DNA of 64,000 nt from the NCBI RefSeq assembly GCF_014356525.2, contig NC_052505.1, forward strand, positions 22,961,432 to 23,025,431, read 5' to 3'. How positions within the stretch are numbered: position 1 is the first letter of the stretch; each line of letters begins with the position of its first letter. Below are positions 24,420 to 38,200 of this stretch, one piece after another. The notes under the pieces are model-generated. The model did not search any database, was not told where the DNA came from, and saw only the letters and a program-made list of their open reading frames with translations. This DNA comes from Nilaparvata lugens. Lineage: Eukaryota; Arthropoda; Insecta; Hemiptera; Delphacidae. Position numbers and translations under genes: made by a program.

Positions 24420-26112
24420 AATTGATTTACGGTGAAACAAAAACCTGTCACTCAATCAGAATTAGTGAGACTTGAATCCTCATTCATCATTAGATATTAC
24501 CCCATTTTAATTTCATCAGAATCCAATTAATTTCCATCTCAGGAAAAACTTCACTCAATTAATATAAATTGGTACCGTATGGTAGGCTATCAATAATTAC
24601 AGAACATAGTTCTAAAAATCCATTCAGTAATAGATTCATTCCATTTCTAATTACAATTCTGCCAGCAATTATAATAATAATTTCTCTGGTTGCTTTTACA
24701 ACACCATCACAGTAGCTTATCCAAAAAAAATGCATTCAATAAATACAGTTAACGGAAAATGTTAATTGTACAATTATATTCAAAGCTTCAAATCTAAATT
24801 GAGGGGAATTGTAATGATGTGCATTGCACGCCGTTATTCAAGAACTATGATAATTAAATTAGTGATTTTTATAGTAGTCGCAACCCGTAATCCATAAGTT
24901 GATGGTTTTGAGCAACATATTTTTAGAAAAGCCTGTAGAACAATGAACCATTGAATATAATTGAAGGCTGAACTTATAACTGATATCTATGAATCATACT
25001 CTTTCATTAAAGTAATTACAGCGTACGTGAAGCTCTAGGGTGATTATTCCTCATTGTTCATATCTCATGTCTCTCCTTCTATCATCCGATTACTTGGAAT
25101 ACCATATAATAATATATATTAGACAAAAGATTCAGCTTCAGTTGCAAATGTTACAGCAATTTTCATTTCTGAAATCTACAGAATACTTGAACTTTTCTAC
25201 TTGTCCATCGCATAAGAAAAAGTTTTCTTAAAAAGCGACAGTCAAAATGTCTTCGATCAGTGTGCCAGCATTATAACGAGAAAGACTAGCTTTCTTAACT
25301 TTTGAAAACCTTCTTTAAACTGTAGAAAAATTCTCCACTTTCACGAGCTTCCGATGATAACTCTATATTATATACACTATATTCTACTATAAATTCCACT
25401 ATATCTCACTATATTCCATCTTATATCCTCTGTGATAAGAAGTTTATGATATTATTCAGTAGTGAGATAGTCATTTTGTTAGAATCTGCACTATCGATCA
25501 GCTCTGTTGCTCGGGTGGATCATGTTGGCGGGGCTGTCAGGGGAGCGTTTGCAATTTGATCGCTCAGCTGCATCAGTGATTTATCCTTCTCTCATTCTTA
25601 TTCAAATATCTCCCATCAAGTATTCATAGACAAATAATAATATCAGATCTCTGAGATGTTCAATAATCTATCAGTATTTCGAAAATGATACGAAGAAAGT
25701 TTTGACCAGTTCGAAAACGTTGTGATAGATTCATTCAATTTTGGTAACCGGGTATTAATTTGAGAGATTGATGATGTACGCATGATTTTGAGTCCATCCG
25801 AGTTCATTGAGACGGTGAATACCGTCATTTCCTAATATTTTACCATGCGGTTTCCTCATATGTTTCGTGAACGACTTGTAAGGAAAATTCGGAATTGAGT
25901 ACACAGCTGAGTATGTGAAAGGGCGTTCCAGAAAGGTTCTGAAAACGTTTTTTTTTATTCACGTTCCAGACCATTTTTTTCGGGGTAGATGTCCCGGGAA
26001 CTATGAGGCTGAAAAAAGTTGGAATTGAGTATATAGACAAGTGCATCAAAGCCTCTATTGGTTTCCTATATGGTCTCATGTATGAGTCTTCTGGGGCGGA
26101 GCCCCTCATTAA
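24420..26112. other. Non-coding stretch
   Basis: No gene is recognised. Around 25850-26110 the sequence resembles part of a dispersed element and ends in the short hairpin 'ggggcggagcccc' (26094-26106) just before the MITE-like element at 26113. Confidence 0.5.
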
Positions 26113-26264
26113 GGTACGAACAGAACGAGTGAGTCGCAGTGAAGATCGGTGATACGATGTACAATGATTTATCTGTACAATGATTAAAACATTCGGATAT
26201 AAAAATATGCAAAGTCGATAACAAACTGAAATCTACATATCGACCTGAACGTTCTGTTGGTACC
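26113..26264 (-). mobile_element. MITE-like element M1, copy 2
   Basis: It begins 'ggtacgaacagaacg' and ends 'cgttctgttggtacc', a 15-bp terminal inverted repeat with one mismatch. Its length is 152 bp and it is non-coding. It aligns with the reverse complement of 16942-17100, including the internal 'gtgaagat', 'caatgat' and 'cgacctgaa' motifs. Termini and size fit a cut-and-paste MITE; no convincing target-site duplication is visible, so the superfamily is open. Confidence 0.65.
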
Positions 26265-29173
26265 CCTGGACGGCTCTAGCCCTTGAAATACAGTACATTG
26301 AGAGAGCTGTCAAATTTGACTATCAAGATCTAGATATCAATATTTCTAAATATTCTGAAATGTCGAAGAATTAACTACTAGTTGGTTGAATCTTCAGATG
26401 AAAGTTCTATTAAAGACTACCTGAGTGAGTTAATAAGTTTTTGACTCAAATATTCATTTTTCAAGGAAGTGCCATACTTGTTTAGGTATAGAATATGAAT
26501 ACCCAGTATTATCATTATATCAATATCATCTAATAGCTGAAAAATATCATCCATTTTCTCTAGTACTTGTTGTACATTACTAAACCAGGAGCAGAAGGAA
26601 ACACAACTCATTATAACTGCATTCCAATAATATTGGTAGACTTATTCTAGCTGATTTCTCAGTAGTGAAACACTATACAGATTTTGCGAGTTTGAAATAG
26701 CTGGTGTGTGAGGGTTCCCTCTGTGTATAGAATTTTGTTTAATTCATTATTTCGAGTGAACAAACTGAAGTAAACCAAAAACTTATATGAACATGAAGCT
26801 AACACCAACATTTTTCGAATTCAATAACATCATAATATTATTCAAATAATTCAAATCAATGAATGAACATACCTCTGGGCCAATGAGTCTAATCAATTAC
26901 ATAGAAAGTCACTTCACTTGACCAGAAAAAATCACTGCTTTCAAACAAAATAAAAAGTTTTGGAAAGATTTATCGGGAGAAATGTCTCACAAACTTTGGA
27001 ATGTGTATTTTCCGATGTATCCAAGGAATAAATAAGGGAAGAACAAGGAAGAAAAACTTTAGAAACCCGGCCCGTAGGCGATAAGCTTAGCTGGGTGGAA
27101 ATTGAGAGATCGCGAACCCCTGTTGAGCTTCGAACACCGCGGATCCAACTGAAGACGATAGGATGCGTTGCATAGTTGATGCGCTTGCGCAGATCTGGTG
27201 TGATATGCGCACTACGGTAGAATATTTTGGCTGGCAACTAAAATGGGCAAGGGTGCCGCGCCGCACCCACTCTTAACGGCTTTTTGAATGGATTCGCACC
27301 AACCAGATCTGCATCAATTGCTTCATTTTCAGTTTTTCTATTTTCATTTCTCCCATACATTCGGATATACAGTTTATCTTGGACAGACTGTGACTGCTAT
27401 GTAATTCGTGTTTCTCTAATTTGAGTCAAAACTGGATGAAAGCCTTTCTAAAACAAAGATAAGAGACTATGACCACAGAGGAAAGAAGCACTACTGGTAT
27501 GCTTATTCCGTGCTATGACGTTCTTCCCTTATGACGTTCCATATTCAAGTACATTATTTTATTCAAGTCGTATATTTCTATCTTAGAATATTACCATCAG
27601 TAGACAGTTTTGTGTATAATTAAAAAATCCATGGTAAACCGATACCAATCAAAGATTATTAATACAAGATGCTATTCTATTATATTCAAGGGAATTCATT
27701 TGTAATACAAATATTAGGCGAGAAACGAGTCAACATGGAATCTATTACATCAATATAAACAGCAGAATGTGAGCCTCTTCTTCGATAATGTTGTCACAGT
27801 AGAACTAGGATATAGAATCAGCGCAACGCTTCTGATGGGTATCAGCTGATGAAAAAGTGATCCTTCTTGCGATTGGTGCAACCCAGCAACAATTGATTTC
27901 GTGGTCATACTAGGAAAAGTCTATAAAAGTAAATTTTTCAGAAAATCAATTTCTAATTTCTAACATCAATCATAATTTCCTTATAGTGATTCTTCACAAA
28001 ATAATTTCATACTGCAAGAAATTAAATATCCTTCATTTGTTTGATAATTAATTATTTAACATCCATAGTTTATAGAACTAAAAAAAAAATCTAATAACAA
28101 ATCAAAGTTTGGAAAAATTGGACTTTACATTTTCCTTATGTTAGGCCCTAGAAGCTCTTTAAAGTATTGGGCTGGAATATTTTTACTTCCATCAAAACTA
28201 GGATTAAGAAAAATTCCCTTGAACCTTGGTGATAGGGATCTTAAATCTTGAAGCGAATCTTCTGCATGTATTTTTTTCAAAATTTGAGCTCAAAAAATGT
28301 ACTATTACGAGGTTGGTAGGAACCTACTCCATTCCGATATTTCCTAGACAACTAAATTTACTATATTATTGTTTCTCAAAAAACCTACTCGATTCATTAT
28401 CAACGTTCACTCTTCACTCGTTTTCCAAATGTTCATCGATACAAGAGAAATCCATTCAGAAGTATGAGACATTCAATGAGAAGAAACTGTAATTACAAAT
28501 CCTCTCATATTGTAAAATGAAAAGAGTGAAGATTGACATGAATCATTCGTTCAATCGACATCATAAATCATCCGTTTAGAAGTATACGAAAATATAATTC
28601 ATTTTGAGAAATGTTTTTGAATGACAAATGAACATTTCAATAACAAATACATCCCGAGAGTTCCAATTCCAATCCATAGAGTAAGTCGGTAATACTATTT
28701 TTCCTAAATTAATATTGACAAAGAAAAATAAACGAAAGAATGTTTGAAAAAGAACGACAAAGGTAGAACTATATGAAGAAAAAATAAAATTAATATGATA
28801 TCATGTCATCTACACGTGCAGCTTCGATCAAAAGTTTCATGAATAAATTTTTCGCCAACTTCTGATACATCCTGATGTGAGGAAAAGCCAACGTTTGTTG
28901 TAGCCAACGTGAGTTCAGTTTTTCAGTCTGTTCCACAGCGCTAACTTTCTCTTTGAAAAAGACTGACTGTGTTGCAAATACAAGTTACAAAAGTAATGGA
29001 ACGTTGTTTTGCAGTCAATTATTGCTAGTGTTTGTTTTTACGATGAGAGTGACCACTTGTGTAGTCAAATTATTACAGCTCTGACTTTTTATTCCATTTA
29101 GACAGATAAAATTTATTGAAAAACATATCTTTTGAAAAGTGTACACTTCTTCAATGTAATAAGCTGCCTGCTT
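26265..29173. other. Non-coding stretch
   Basis: No gene is seen. A GC-richer patch at 27060-27300 is listed separately. The rest is AT-rich, with frames of under 90 codons and no domains. Confidence 0.5.
27060..27300. promoter_or_regulatory. GC-rich patch with NRF-1-like palindrome
   Basis: The patch is markedly richer in G, C and CpG than its surroundings. It contains 'tgcgcttgcgca' at 27180-27191, which resembles the NRF-1/Ewg site (YGCGCAYGCGCR) with a mismatch. No gene start can be attached to it, so a promoter role is speculative. Confidence 0.2.
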
Positions 29174-29619
29174 AGGGATCGATAATAATTTGCATACCAT
29201 TCTCCCTTTACCCAGCTGAAGTTTTACAGAACAATGGCGATACCGTTAATAACATACGGTAGCGAGGCATGGGTTTTAAACAGACAAACTAAATCTTGTA
29301 TACAAGCTGCTGAAATGAAACTTTTACGAGCGGTCAAAAGTTGTAGTAAGCTGGATAAAAGAAGGAATGACAACATAAGAGCTGAATTGAATGTAGAACC
29401 GCCATTGGATATTCTGAAGAAATATCAGGAAAATTGGTCTTCTCATTTCTTCAGAATGCCATCCAATAGGCTTCCAATATTAGCATGGGAGTACAAACCC
29501 GAAGGAAAGCGAGGCATAGGAAGACCAAGGAAGCAATGGATGCCGGTACAGGCCAATAGAGCCTAATCCTTGTTGATGATGATGAGGGATCGATAATAAT
29601 TTGGATACCATTCTCCCTT
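29174..29619 (+). mobile_element. 5'-truncated LINE insertion with 35-bp target-site duplication
   Basis: The direct repeats 29174-29208 and 29585-29619 (start 'agggatcgataataatttg') are 35 bp with a single mismatch, and they flank a 376-bp insert. The insert holds only the 3' end of a non-LTR retrotransposon ORF2 and ends in a short 'gatgatgatg' tail rather than poly(A). This is the expected product of target-primed reverse transcription with early arrest. The high similarity of the duplications points to a fairly recent insertion. Confidence 0.85.
29213..29566 (+). pseudogene. LINE ORF2 C-terminal fragment
   Basis: The continuous frame contains 'MAIPLITYGSEAWVL' (the conserved xTYGSExW block after the RT palm), 'QAAEMKLLRAVKSCSKLD', 'RRNDNIRAELNVEPPL' and C-terminal 'GKRGIGRPRKQWMP'. 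These blocks lie in the expected order for the ORF2 C-terminus of insect non-LTR elements. There are no internal stops across about 115 codons. The Met at 29234 is internal, and the frame runs in from the truncation point. No catalytic motif remains. Confidence 0.8.
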
Positions 29620-30030
29620 GTTGAAAGATAATTTTATCGAATTCGTGTATTTTCCAGTTAGTTCTACCATACAGAAGCTCTACTATTATTCTATGGTTCT
29701 ATGTTAGAGAAACCACACACATACATCCATATAATTAATTATTCCATGGTTACACGGACCTTGCACAGAAGTTGTATATCCACATAGTACTAGAGCAGTC
29801 TGACTAGTGCTTAGCCCCACTAATGATAAAGTTCCTACTAAATTCCCTACGAGGGACTCATCACATGACGCACATGAGTGGCAAGCACCATTCTAGGCGA
29901 TTGTCAACCGTGATCGGATCAGAGTTGGATCGGAACGCTGCATGATGAGTGTGGCCTGAACGTTAGTGAGGACAGCCTTGGATAAGCGTTCTGGCCGATA
30001 GTGAGCGTTTCATTACTACAATGTTTATCA
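29620..30030. other. Non-coding stretch before the segmental duplication
   Basis: Nothing is recognised between the LINE insertion and the duplication boundary. Confidence 0.5.
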
Positions 30031-30837
30031 ATTCATCAATCGAGCTAATAGTTCTTCAAGCTAAATCTCTTTTTATGTAGTTGGGAAAAATATGCTTGCC
30101 AAGTTACCTTGTCGAATTTCTGTTGATTTTGTGGAACTCCAGATTAGAGAAAAACACCATGAAATAATGGATATGATTGACAGTCCTGCCTTATTTCTTA
30201 ATTTATTCAAGTAAATTACATTCCATTCCATAATATGATATTATGAATGTATTCTACATTCTTAATACAATAAGTAGCCCTAATATCGAACGCGTTTAAT
30301 GAGATAAAATATAGTAAGTTTATCTTTTTTTTTACACACTGTTCATCATACAATAAACAGTATTTCGTGCATCACATGAATGCTATTCAAGAGAATTAAC
30401 AATAGTTCTAGTGATCAGTGTACCTTTATTATTTGCATGCTGATTGTTTAAATGTTAGGATAGATATCATATTTGTTTGGGTTTAATTCAATTGTTGAAT
30501 GTGTTATGAGTGTGGAATAGCGATTTTATGTTGACGACATTTTTTGGGTTCCCAATTCAAGTGGGTGGGTAGGGGTTAGCAGCTATTTTTTTACAATTTC
30601 AGGAAGGGGGATCCAAAGGAGGTTTATGGGCTTGGGGACTGGATGGTCACCCCTGTATTCATTGATATCATCTTCATTTTGGCCATTCCATCATCAGAAT
30701 TTCCAGACTATATCCACTTGGTTCCCCCTTTTGTCAAACTGAAAAAGGTCTAAACCATAACGTTGTACTTATTTTATACCATTTTGTACAAACTTAGTAT
30801 AGAGCTCATCTTATTCATTTTTTCTTATTGCTCTTTA

Positions 30838-31030
30838 TCTTCCTTCACCTTATTTTCCTCTTCCTCATCCTCCTACTCCTCCAACTCCTACTTCTACCTC
30901 TCCTCCTCCTCCAAATCGTCTTTATCCTCTTCCTCATATTCTTTCTCTTCTTCTTTCTCCCGCTCTCCGTCCTCAACCTCCACTTCCTCCTACTACTAAA
31001 TCTTCACCACCTCTCCCTACAACAGAACTC
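30838..31030 (+). repeat. Pyrimidine-rich (TCC/TTC) tract in copy 1
   Basis: Low-complexity 'cctcctcc' and 'ttcttcttt' type sequence; the poly-Ser and poly-Leu frames are artefacts. The equivalent tract in copy 2 is 36050-36236. Confidence 0.8.
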
Positions 31031-32015
31031 TTGAAAATATTCCACCTCGAAAAAAATACTACACACTAGAAAAACTTGTGAAATTGCTAAGGTAACTTCG
31101 AAATTTACCTCTCGGAGCATTACACGGTTTTTTATTACCAGCTCTTCAATACGGCCGGGTGATGAATTTCAGTCAGTAATGTATGCCACACCGATCCGAG
31201 GGATTTGTTTCCCTCGATAAAATAAAGAAAATCCCCAGCCGCGCACGAAAAGCGTACGTAATTGAATTCGAATGACAACACTGCACGGCTTTTGCAATGA
31301 GCCAATTAACCCCAACCACAACCAACCCCCCTCTCACAACTACAGCGACAAAATTTTCAATTCTTACCCTTCTTACCCCACAACCTATTTCACAAACACC
31401 CACCAACCTATTACACCCAGCCTTCCCATCGCCCCTCACCCTCTACATTCTCACATCAATACATTGTCGAATAAGGATATCAAAGTTGGTTCCTACTAGT
31501 TTACGCTATGGTAGACCTATTATAATTATTCTGAGTGAACATTCGTTGAATGTTTATTAGTATCAGAGGAAATAAAACTCAGAATTATTATTAATCGGGT
31601 ATACCAGTTAGGCTACTTTGTTAGTAGAAATTAGATCAACTAATCAAATTCAGATCAACTTTAGTAGTATCAAAGTAGATCAACAAGTATATCAGTTTCC
31701 ACAGTGGAAAAATGAATAGATAGACAACGTCTGATCATTAACCAATTCGAATATAACTATTTTTCTTCGATCATCTATCTATATCCAGTCGAAACCAGCA
31801 CAATCTTTGATGCTGAAAATAATTAGTTTGACTGCGTGAAATGTAACTCAAACTTAGTGATGAACTACGCGACTCAGGACCACTTTCTCGAACAGCTCTT
31901 TTCAAAATTAAAAAAGAATTGAAATTCTAATTTTATCATATTTTACCGAATTCATTGGACCAGCTTCACCAGAAAAACATAGGGAATCGCACCTTATTTA
32001 AAGGGTTAAGGGTCC

Positions 32016-32278
32016 AAAGGAAGGGTTGATGACACAATTAATTATCGGAATTCGATAGAGAGCCAGCCGAGTAGAGCGACATCACCGATAAATAGCTGCC
32101 GATAAGTGTCCACTCGACTGCGATAATCACATTAAAGCTAAATAGGCAACTCATCCTTGGCTGGCTATTTCCACCCAACTCCACTGACGTCAAACAAGGG
32201 CAACAAATTAATTATATGATACAATATACAATATTTTAAAATAATAATATCTCTCCAGTGCAGTATCTTCCACGGCTA
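32016..32278. other. Block identical between duplication copies (263 bp), possible regulatory DNA
   Basis: This block is identical base for base to 37220-37482, whereas nearby parts of the duplication differ repeatedly. It contains several GATA-type words ('ccgataaat', 'ccgataag') and a CRE-like 'tgacgtca'. Either selection on a regulatory element or local gene conversion could explain the identity. It is not coding in any frame I can support. Confidence 0.3.
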
Positions 32279-34984
32279 TTCAATATTCGAAGAAATTATA
32301 AAAGGCAAATAAGTGGGTACTATTAGATTTTTTTTGAAAATTATAATAGCATAAATTGTATTAATCGATATGATATTAAACTGGAATATTATATTCCACT
32401 TCTGTTTGAATTTTGAGGTATAACATATCATAATATACTGTGGAATTCAATGATATTCCAAAAGTCTAGTTCATTGTTTAAATTTCATGTTATCTTTTCA
32501 ACTCCCTCATGTACCGGTACTACTTGTAAAATGTAATATGAAAACTTTACAGCTTCATTGAACATTGAAAATCAATTTATTTAATATTCTTAATTCGAAT
32601 GTCAACAACATTAATATGGGTTTCGTGTTATTTTTATAATAATCACTATGCAATGGATGAGGATTGATAGTTCAAATCATTTCTAAAATGTTAGTCTAGA
32701 TGTCATAATTATGACTGCAATTATTCACCTCTTATTCGCAATATTACCAGTGTGAAGTCCAAGATTGCCCATCGATTCAATCATTGCTCTTTTGGGCTCC
32801 TTTCAAAATAACTGAAACCGCTCTGTGAATAAAGAACCAGTTTCGAAATAATATGCAGAGAAATAGTAGTTCTATCCCATCTATTCAGGCACCGTTAATG
32901 TTTCCTACATTAATTAACAATGCCTAAAAATCCCTTGCAGCCGTAAATTTTTAACACTGGGATGACATGAGACATAATTATTATGACAGATTCAGTGATA
33001 AGTGAGTGCCTGCCAACATCAAAATACTGCTTGGGGGTGTTTTCAGTGTGGCAAGTTCAGATCCCAAAACACTTGACGCAAGGCATGCTTGACTGCCGTC
33101 ACACCGCGATGCTCCCTCCGAGCACACATCATGTCTCAAACTTGAATCAGACTTGTTTCAGACGTGAATCATGAGCAGCTAACTGGATCCGTGAAAATAA
33201 TCTGCGACAGCTTAATTGAATACAGCTACTTGAGAAATAACAGACGCAAGAGGGAAATATTAGCTGTATATTAGCTGAGGGAAATAATACAGTGCTGAAT
33301 CAACTCCGGAATGTGATGAAATTTACAGAATTTCCACCGCAACTTCCCTTCCCCCTAGTATTAAGTGATGAAAGATTCAGAGCTATAGGGGAATATTGTA
33401 AAGTGTTCAAAGTTGAACATCCCTTTTTGTCAGCTGTGTTCATCCCTCTCGTGTTCTGATTGGCTTTGTCTCCAAACTGGAATCGTGTTCTGAACAGAAT
33501 TTGGCGCCTTAATTTTGGAATATCAGCAATTCATACTAAATCTTCTGATATAACCTGAGATATTTTTGAGGTATCCAGTTGATTCTATCTCACTGTCCAT
33601 ACACTTCAATTTCTTGTTGGAAGATAATTTGCTTAACCAGAACCAATCATAATTGCATCACCTTTGTTTCTCTCACATTTCATTCATGTTACCAGCACAA
33701 TCCGATGGCATTCAACTTCTCATTACTTTCATGAAAAATTATTGCAGAGTTACTATTTTCGTTAACCTTTACTGGTTCTATATTTCGGGAGGATTTTGCC
33801 GTCTTCATTGTTCATCAGCTCTATCTTACCAACGACTTAATAAAAACAGGATAGTGGAGGTAAAGTTGCATGTCACCAGATCATCTCACGATACAGGAGA
33901 TTCAAATCTGTCAACAAGGCAGCTACAACATTCACAACAGTTCTCAAGATGCTTGCATCAATGTGACAATGATCAATGATGACTGCGATTTCATCAATGA
34001 TGGCCCATCTCAGGAACTATTTGATAGAACGAAAAATATGTAAACAAGAATACTCATGACAATATAGAAACCATCGAGTATGATTGATTCGCTGGATATC
34101 ATTGATATTCAGTTAGTATTATTGGACGAGTAAGTAGAATTTGTGTTGAGAATAGTTTCTATTTTGACTCATTCTATCGTCGGTCATGCCGAAGTCGCAA
34201 AATCGAAAATGTACCTTGAGATTTTAAAATATTACGCCATCTTCAACCAGGCAGCAAATGACTTTATATTATATAACTGTAGAAATCTCCTCCGAAATTT
34301 TGATAAGAACAACTCAGCATTTTCTACCTTGATAGTCACTGTTTGACTTGACCTCATCTATTGGTGTAGCTGATGTCACCTGACATCCAGCACAGAAAGA
34401 AGAATAGGGGTATTCACAATGTTCCACTCAACTAGCTGATGAGAGTAATATAGAATCTGTACCTTCTTTATATACTCTTTGGATATCATAAAATATGCGT
34501 ATTTGATAAGTCGAAATGATGGAAAATAATAAGTGATAACAAAATAACGCAAATTCCCTAACTAGATATTTTCTGGATCATGGATTTTCTATCTCATGAA
34601 GCTCTCAAGATTCTAGTTCATTTTGATTCAAGTGAATGTATAAAAGTAATCCAAAATATGAATACTTTTGGTACCTATTCATTATGATTAAAATCAGGAT
34701 TACAACTTCAATAATTCATGAATTCATCAATCAAATTATGATACTCAACTAATGAGATAATATGACATTTTTCACATTTTTTTCAGAATCATGAAATGAT
34801 GTATGGAGAATTACGTGATCAGTTACAACACAAAGCAGACACTAAAAACACGGAGAAAGGGTGAAGCTCAAATTAATCCATTTTGTCATCTGATTCTAAT
34901 AATGATGATGATGATGAGTGGCATGCCACAGCACTTGTTGGGGGGAAGGGTGGAATCATGGTGAGGGTTATCGAAATTATAATT

Positions 34985-35235
34985 TAGTAGTGCACCACAC
35001 GTTCCAACCACAGAGTAGGCTGGTGGCTGCTGGCTGCTCATCACATATCAAATAAGATCATCGAGATAATAATCGCAATCATGATTATGACCGGTACATT
35101 CATTAAGGATGATTGCACAAACCGAAAATTGAATTAGCAATCCTGTTGGAGCAAGTTTTGTTGCAACATTGTTAGCTGAATCATAGCTTGAAAATTGTAT
35201 CTGGAGACATTTTTTTATGAGTTTTACAATCAATC
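34985..35235. other. Terminal block identical between duplication copies (251 bp)
   Basis: It is identical to 40747-40997. It holds a 61-codon minus-strand frame (35048-35233) that is also identical in copy 2 but has no recognisable domain. Identity at the very end of the duplicated unit would also fit recent conversion or unequal exchange. Confidence 0.3.
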
Positions 35236-38200
35236 TTTATAAATTCATCAATCGAGCTAATAGTTCTTCAAGCTAATTCTCTTTTCATGTAGTTGGGAAA
35301 AATATGCTTGCCAAGTTACCTTGTCGAATCTCTGTTGATTTTGTGAAACTCTAGATTAGAGTAAAACACCATGAGATAATGGATATGATTGACAATCCTG
35401 CCTTATTTCTTAATTTATTCAAGTAAATTATATTCCATTCCATAATATGATATTATGAATGTATTCTACATTCGTAATACAATAAGTAGCCCTAATATCG
35501 AACGCGTTTGATGAGATAAAATATAATAAGATCATCAGTTTTTTCTGAACACTGTTATCATATAATAAACAGAATTTCGTGCATCACATGAATGCTATTC
35601 ACGAGAATAAACAATAGTTTTTGTGATCAGTGTATCTTTATTATTTGCATGCTGATTTTTTAAATGTTATAATAGATATCATATTTGTTTGGGTTTAATT
35701 CAATTGTTGAATGTGTTATGAGTGTGGAATAGCGATTTTATGTTGACGAAATTTTTTGGGTTCTCAATTCAAGTGGGTGGGTAGGGGTTAGCAGCTATTT
35801 TTTTACATTTTCAGGAAGGGGGATCCAAAGGAGGTTTATGGGCTTGGGGACTGGATGGTCACCCCTGTATTCATTGATATCATCTTCATTTTGGCCATTC
35901 CATCATCAGAATTTCGAGACTATATTCACTTGGTTCCCCCTTTTGTCAAACTGAAAAAGGTCTAAACCATAACTTTGTACTTATTTCATACCATTTTGTA
36001 CAAACTTAGTATAGAGCTCATCTTATTCATTTTTCTTATTGCTCTTCATCTTCCTTCACCTTATTTTCCTCTTCCTCATCCTCCTACTCCTCCAACTCCT
36101 ACTTCTACCTCTCCTCCTCCTCCAAATCCTCTTTATCCTCTTCCTCATATTCTTTCTCTTCTTCTTTCTCCCCCTCTCCGTCCTCAACCTCCATTTCCTC
36201 CTACTACTACTTCTTCACCACCTCTCCCTACAACTCTCGAAAATATTCCACCTCGAAAAAGCTACTACACACTAGAAAAACTTGTGAAATTGCTAAGGTA
36301 ACTTCGAAATTTACCTCTCAGAGCATTACACGGTTTTTTATTACCAGCTCTTCAATGCGGCCGGGTGATGAATTTCAGTCAGTAATGTATGCCACACCGA
36401 TCCGAGGGATTTGTTTCCCTCGATAAAATAAAGAAAATCCCCAGCCGCGCACGAAAAGCGTACGTAATTGAATTCGAATGACAACACTGCACGGCTTTTG
36501 CAATGAGCCAATTAACCCCAACCACAACCAACCCCCCCCCTCCCACAACTACAGCGACAAAATTTTCAATTCTTACCCTTCTTACCTCACAACCTATTTC
36601 ACAAACACCCACCAACCTATTACACCCAGCCTTCCCATCACCCCTCACCCTCTACATTCTAACATCAATAAATTGTCGAATAAGGATATCAAAGTTGATT
36701 CCTACTAGTTTCCGCTATGGTAGACCTATTATAATTATTCTGAGTGAACATTCGTTGAATGTTTATTAGTATCAGAGGAAATAAAACTCAGAATTGTTAA
36801 TCGGGTATACCAGTTAGACTACTTTGTTAGTAGAAATTAGATCAACTAATCAAATTCAGATCAACTTCAGTAGTAACAAAGTAGATCAACAAGTATATCA
36901 GTTTCCACAGTGGAAAAATGAATGGATACACAACGTCTGATCATTAACCAATTCGAATAACTATTTTTCTTCGATCATCTATCTTTATCCAGTCTAAACC
37001 AGCACAATCTTTGATGCTGAAAATAATTAGTTTGACTGCGTGAAATGTAACTCAAACTTAGTGATGAACTACGCGACTCAGGACCACGTTCTCAAACAGC
37101 TCTTCTCAAAATTAAAAAAGAATTGAAATTCTAATTTTATCATATTTTACCGAATTCATTGGACCAGCTCCACTAAAAAAACATAGGGAATCGCACCTTA
37201 TTTAAAGGGTTAAGGGTCGAAAGGAAGGGTTGATGACACAATTAATTATCGGAATTCGATAGAGAGCCAGCCGAGTAGAGCGACATCACCGATAAATAGC
37301 TGCCGATAAGTGTCCACTCGACTGCGATAATCACATTAAAGCTAAATAGGCAACTCATCCTTGGCTGGCTATTTCCACCCAACTCCACTGACGTCAAACA
37401 AGGGCAACAAATTAATTATATGATACAATATACAATATTTTAAAATAATAATATCTCTCCAGTGCAGTATCTTCCACGGCTACTCAATATTCGAAGAAAT
37501 TATAAAAGGCAAATAAGTGGGTACTATTAGATTTTTTTTTGAAAATTATAATAGCATAAATTGTATTAATCGATGTCATATTAAACTGGAATATTACATT
37601 CCACTTCTGTTTGAATTTTGAGGTATAACATATCATAATATACTGTGGAATTCAATGATATTCCAAAAGTCTAGTTCATTGTTTAAATTTCATGTTATCT
37701 TTTCAACTCCCTCATGTACCGGTACTACTTATAAAATGTAATATGAAAACTTTCCAGCTTCATTGAACATTGAAAATCGATTTATTTAATATTCTAAATT
37801 CGAATGTCAACAACATTAATATGGGTTTCATGTTATTTTTATAATAATCACTATGCAATGGATGAGGAATGATAGTTCAAATCATTTCTAAAATGTTACT
37901 CTAGATGTCATACTTATGACTGCGAAGTCCAAGATTGTCCATCGATTCAATCATTGCTCTTTTGGGCTCCTTTCAAAATAACTGAAACCGCTCTGTGAAT
38001 AAAAAACCAGTTTCGAAATAATATGCAGAGAAATAGTAGTTCTATCCCATCCATTCAGGCACCGTTAATGATTCCTACATTAATCAACAATGCCTAAAAA
38101 TCCATGCAGCCGCAAATTTTTAACACTGGGATGACATGAGACATAATTATTATGACAGATTCAGTGATAAGTGAGTGCCTGCCAACATCAAAATACTGCT

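Larger units (their letters stand above)
30031..35235 (+). repeat. Segmental tandem duplication, copy 1 (5.2 kb)
   Basis: It begins at 'attcatcaatcgagc' (30031) and ends at 'gttttacaatcaatc' (35235). The same sequence starts again at 35243 and runs in the same order and orientation to 40997. Differences are scattered substitutions plus small indels; one example is about 36 bp near 32715-32750, present here and missing from copy 2. No protein-coding gene is recognised within it. It includes a C/T-rich tract at 30838-31030 and a CpG-bearing patch around 31180-31290. Confidence 0.95.

Noticed and set aside
30763..36301. Ser/Pro- and Leu-rich frames in both duplication copies
   Set aside because: They translate the TCC/TTC-rich tracts and differ between copies by frame shifts, which argues against coding.
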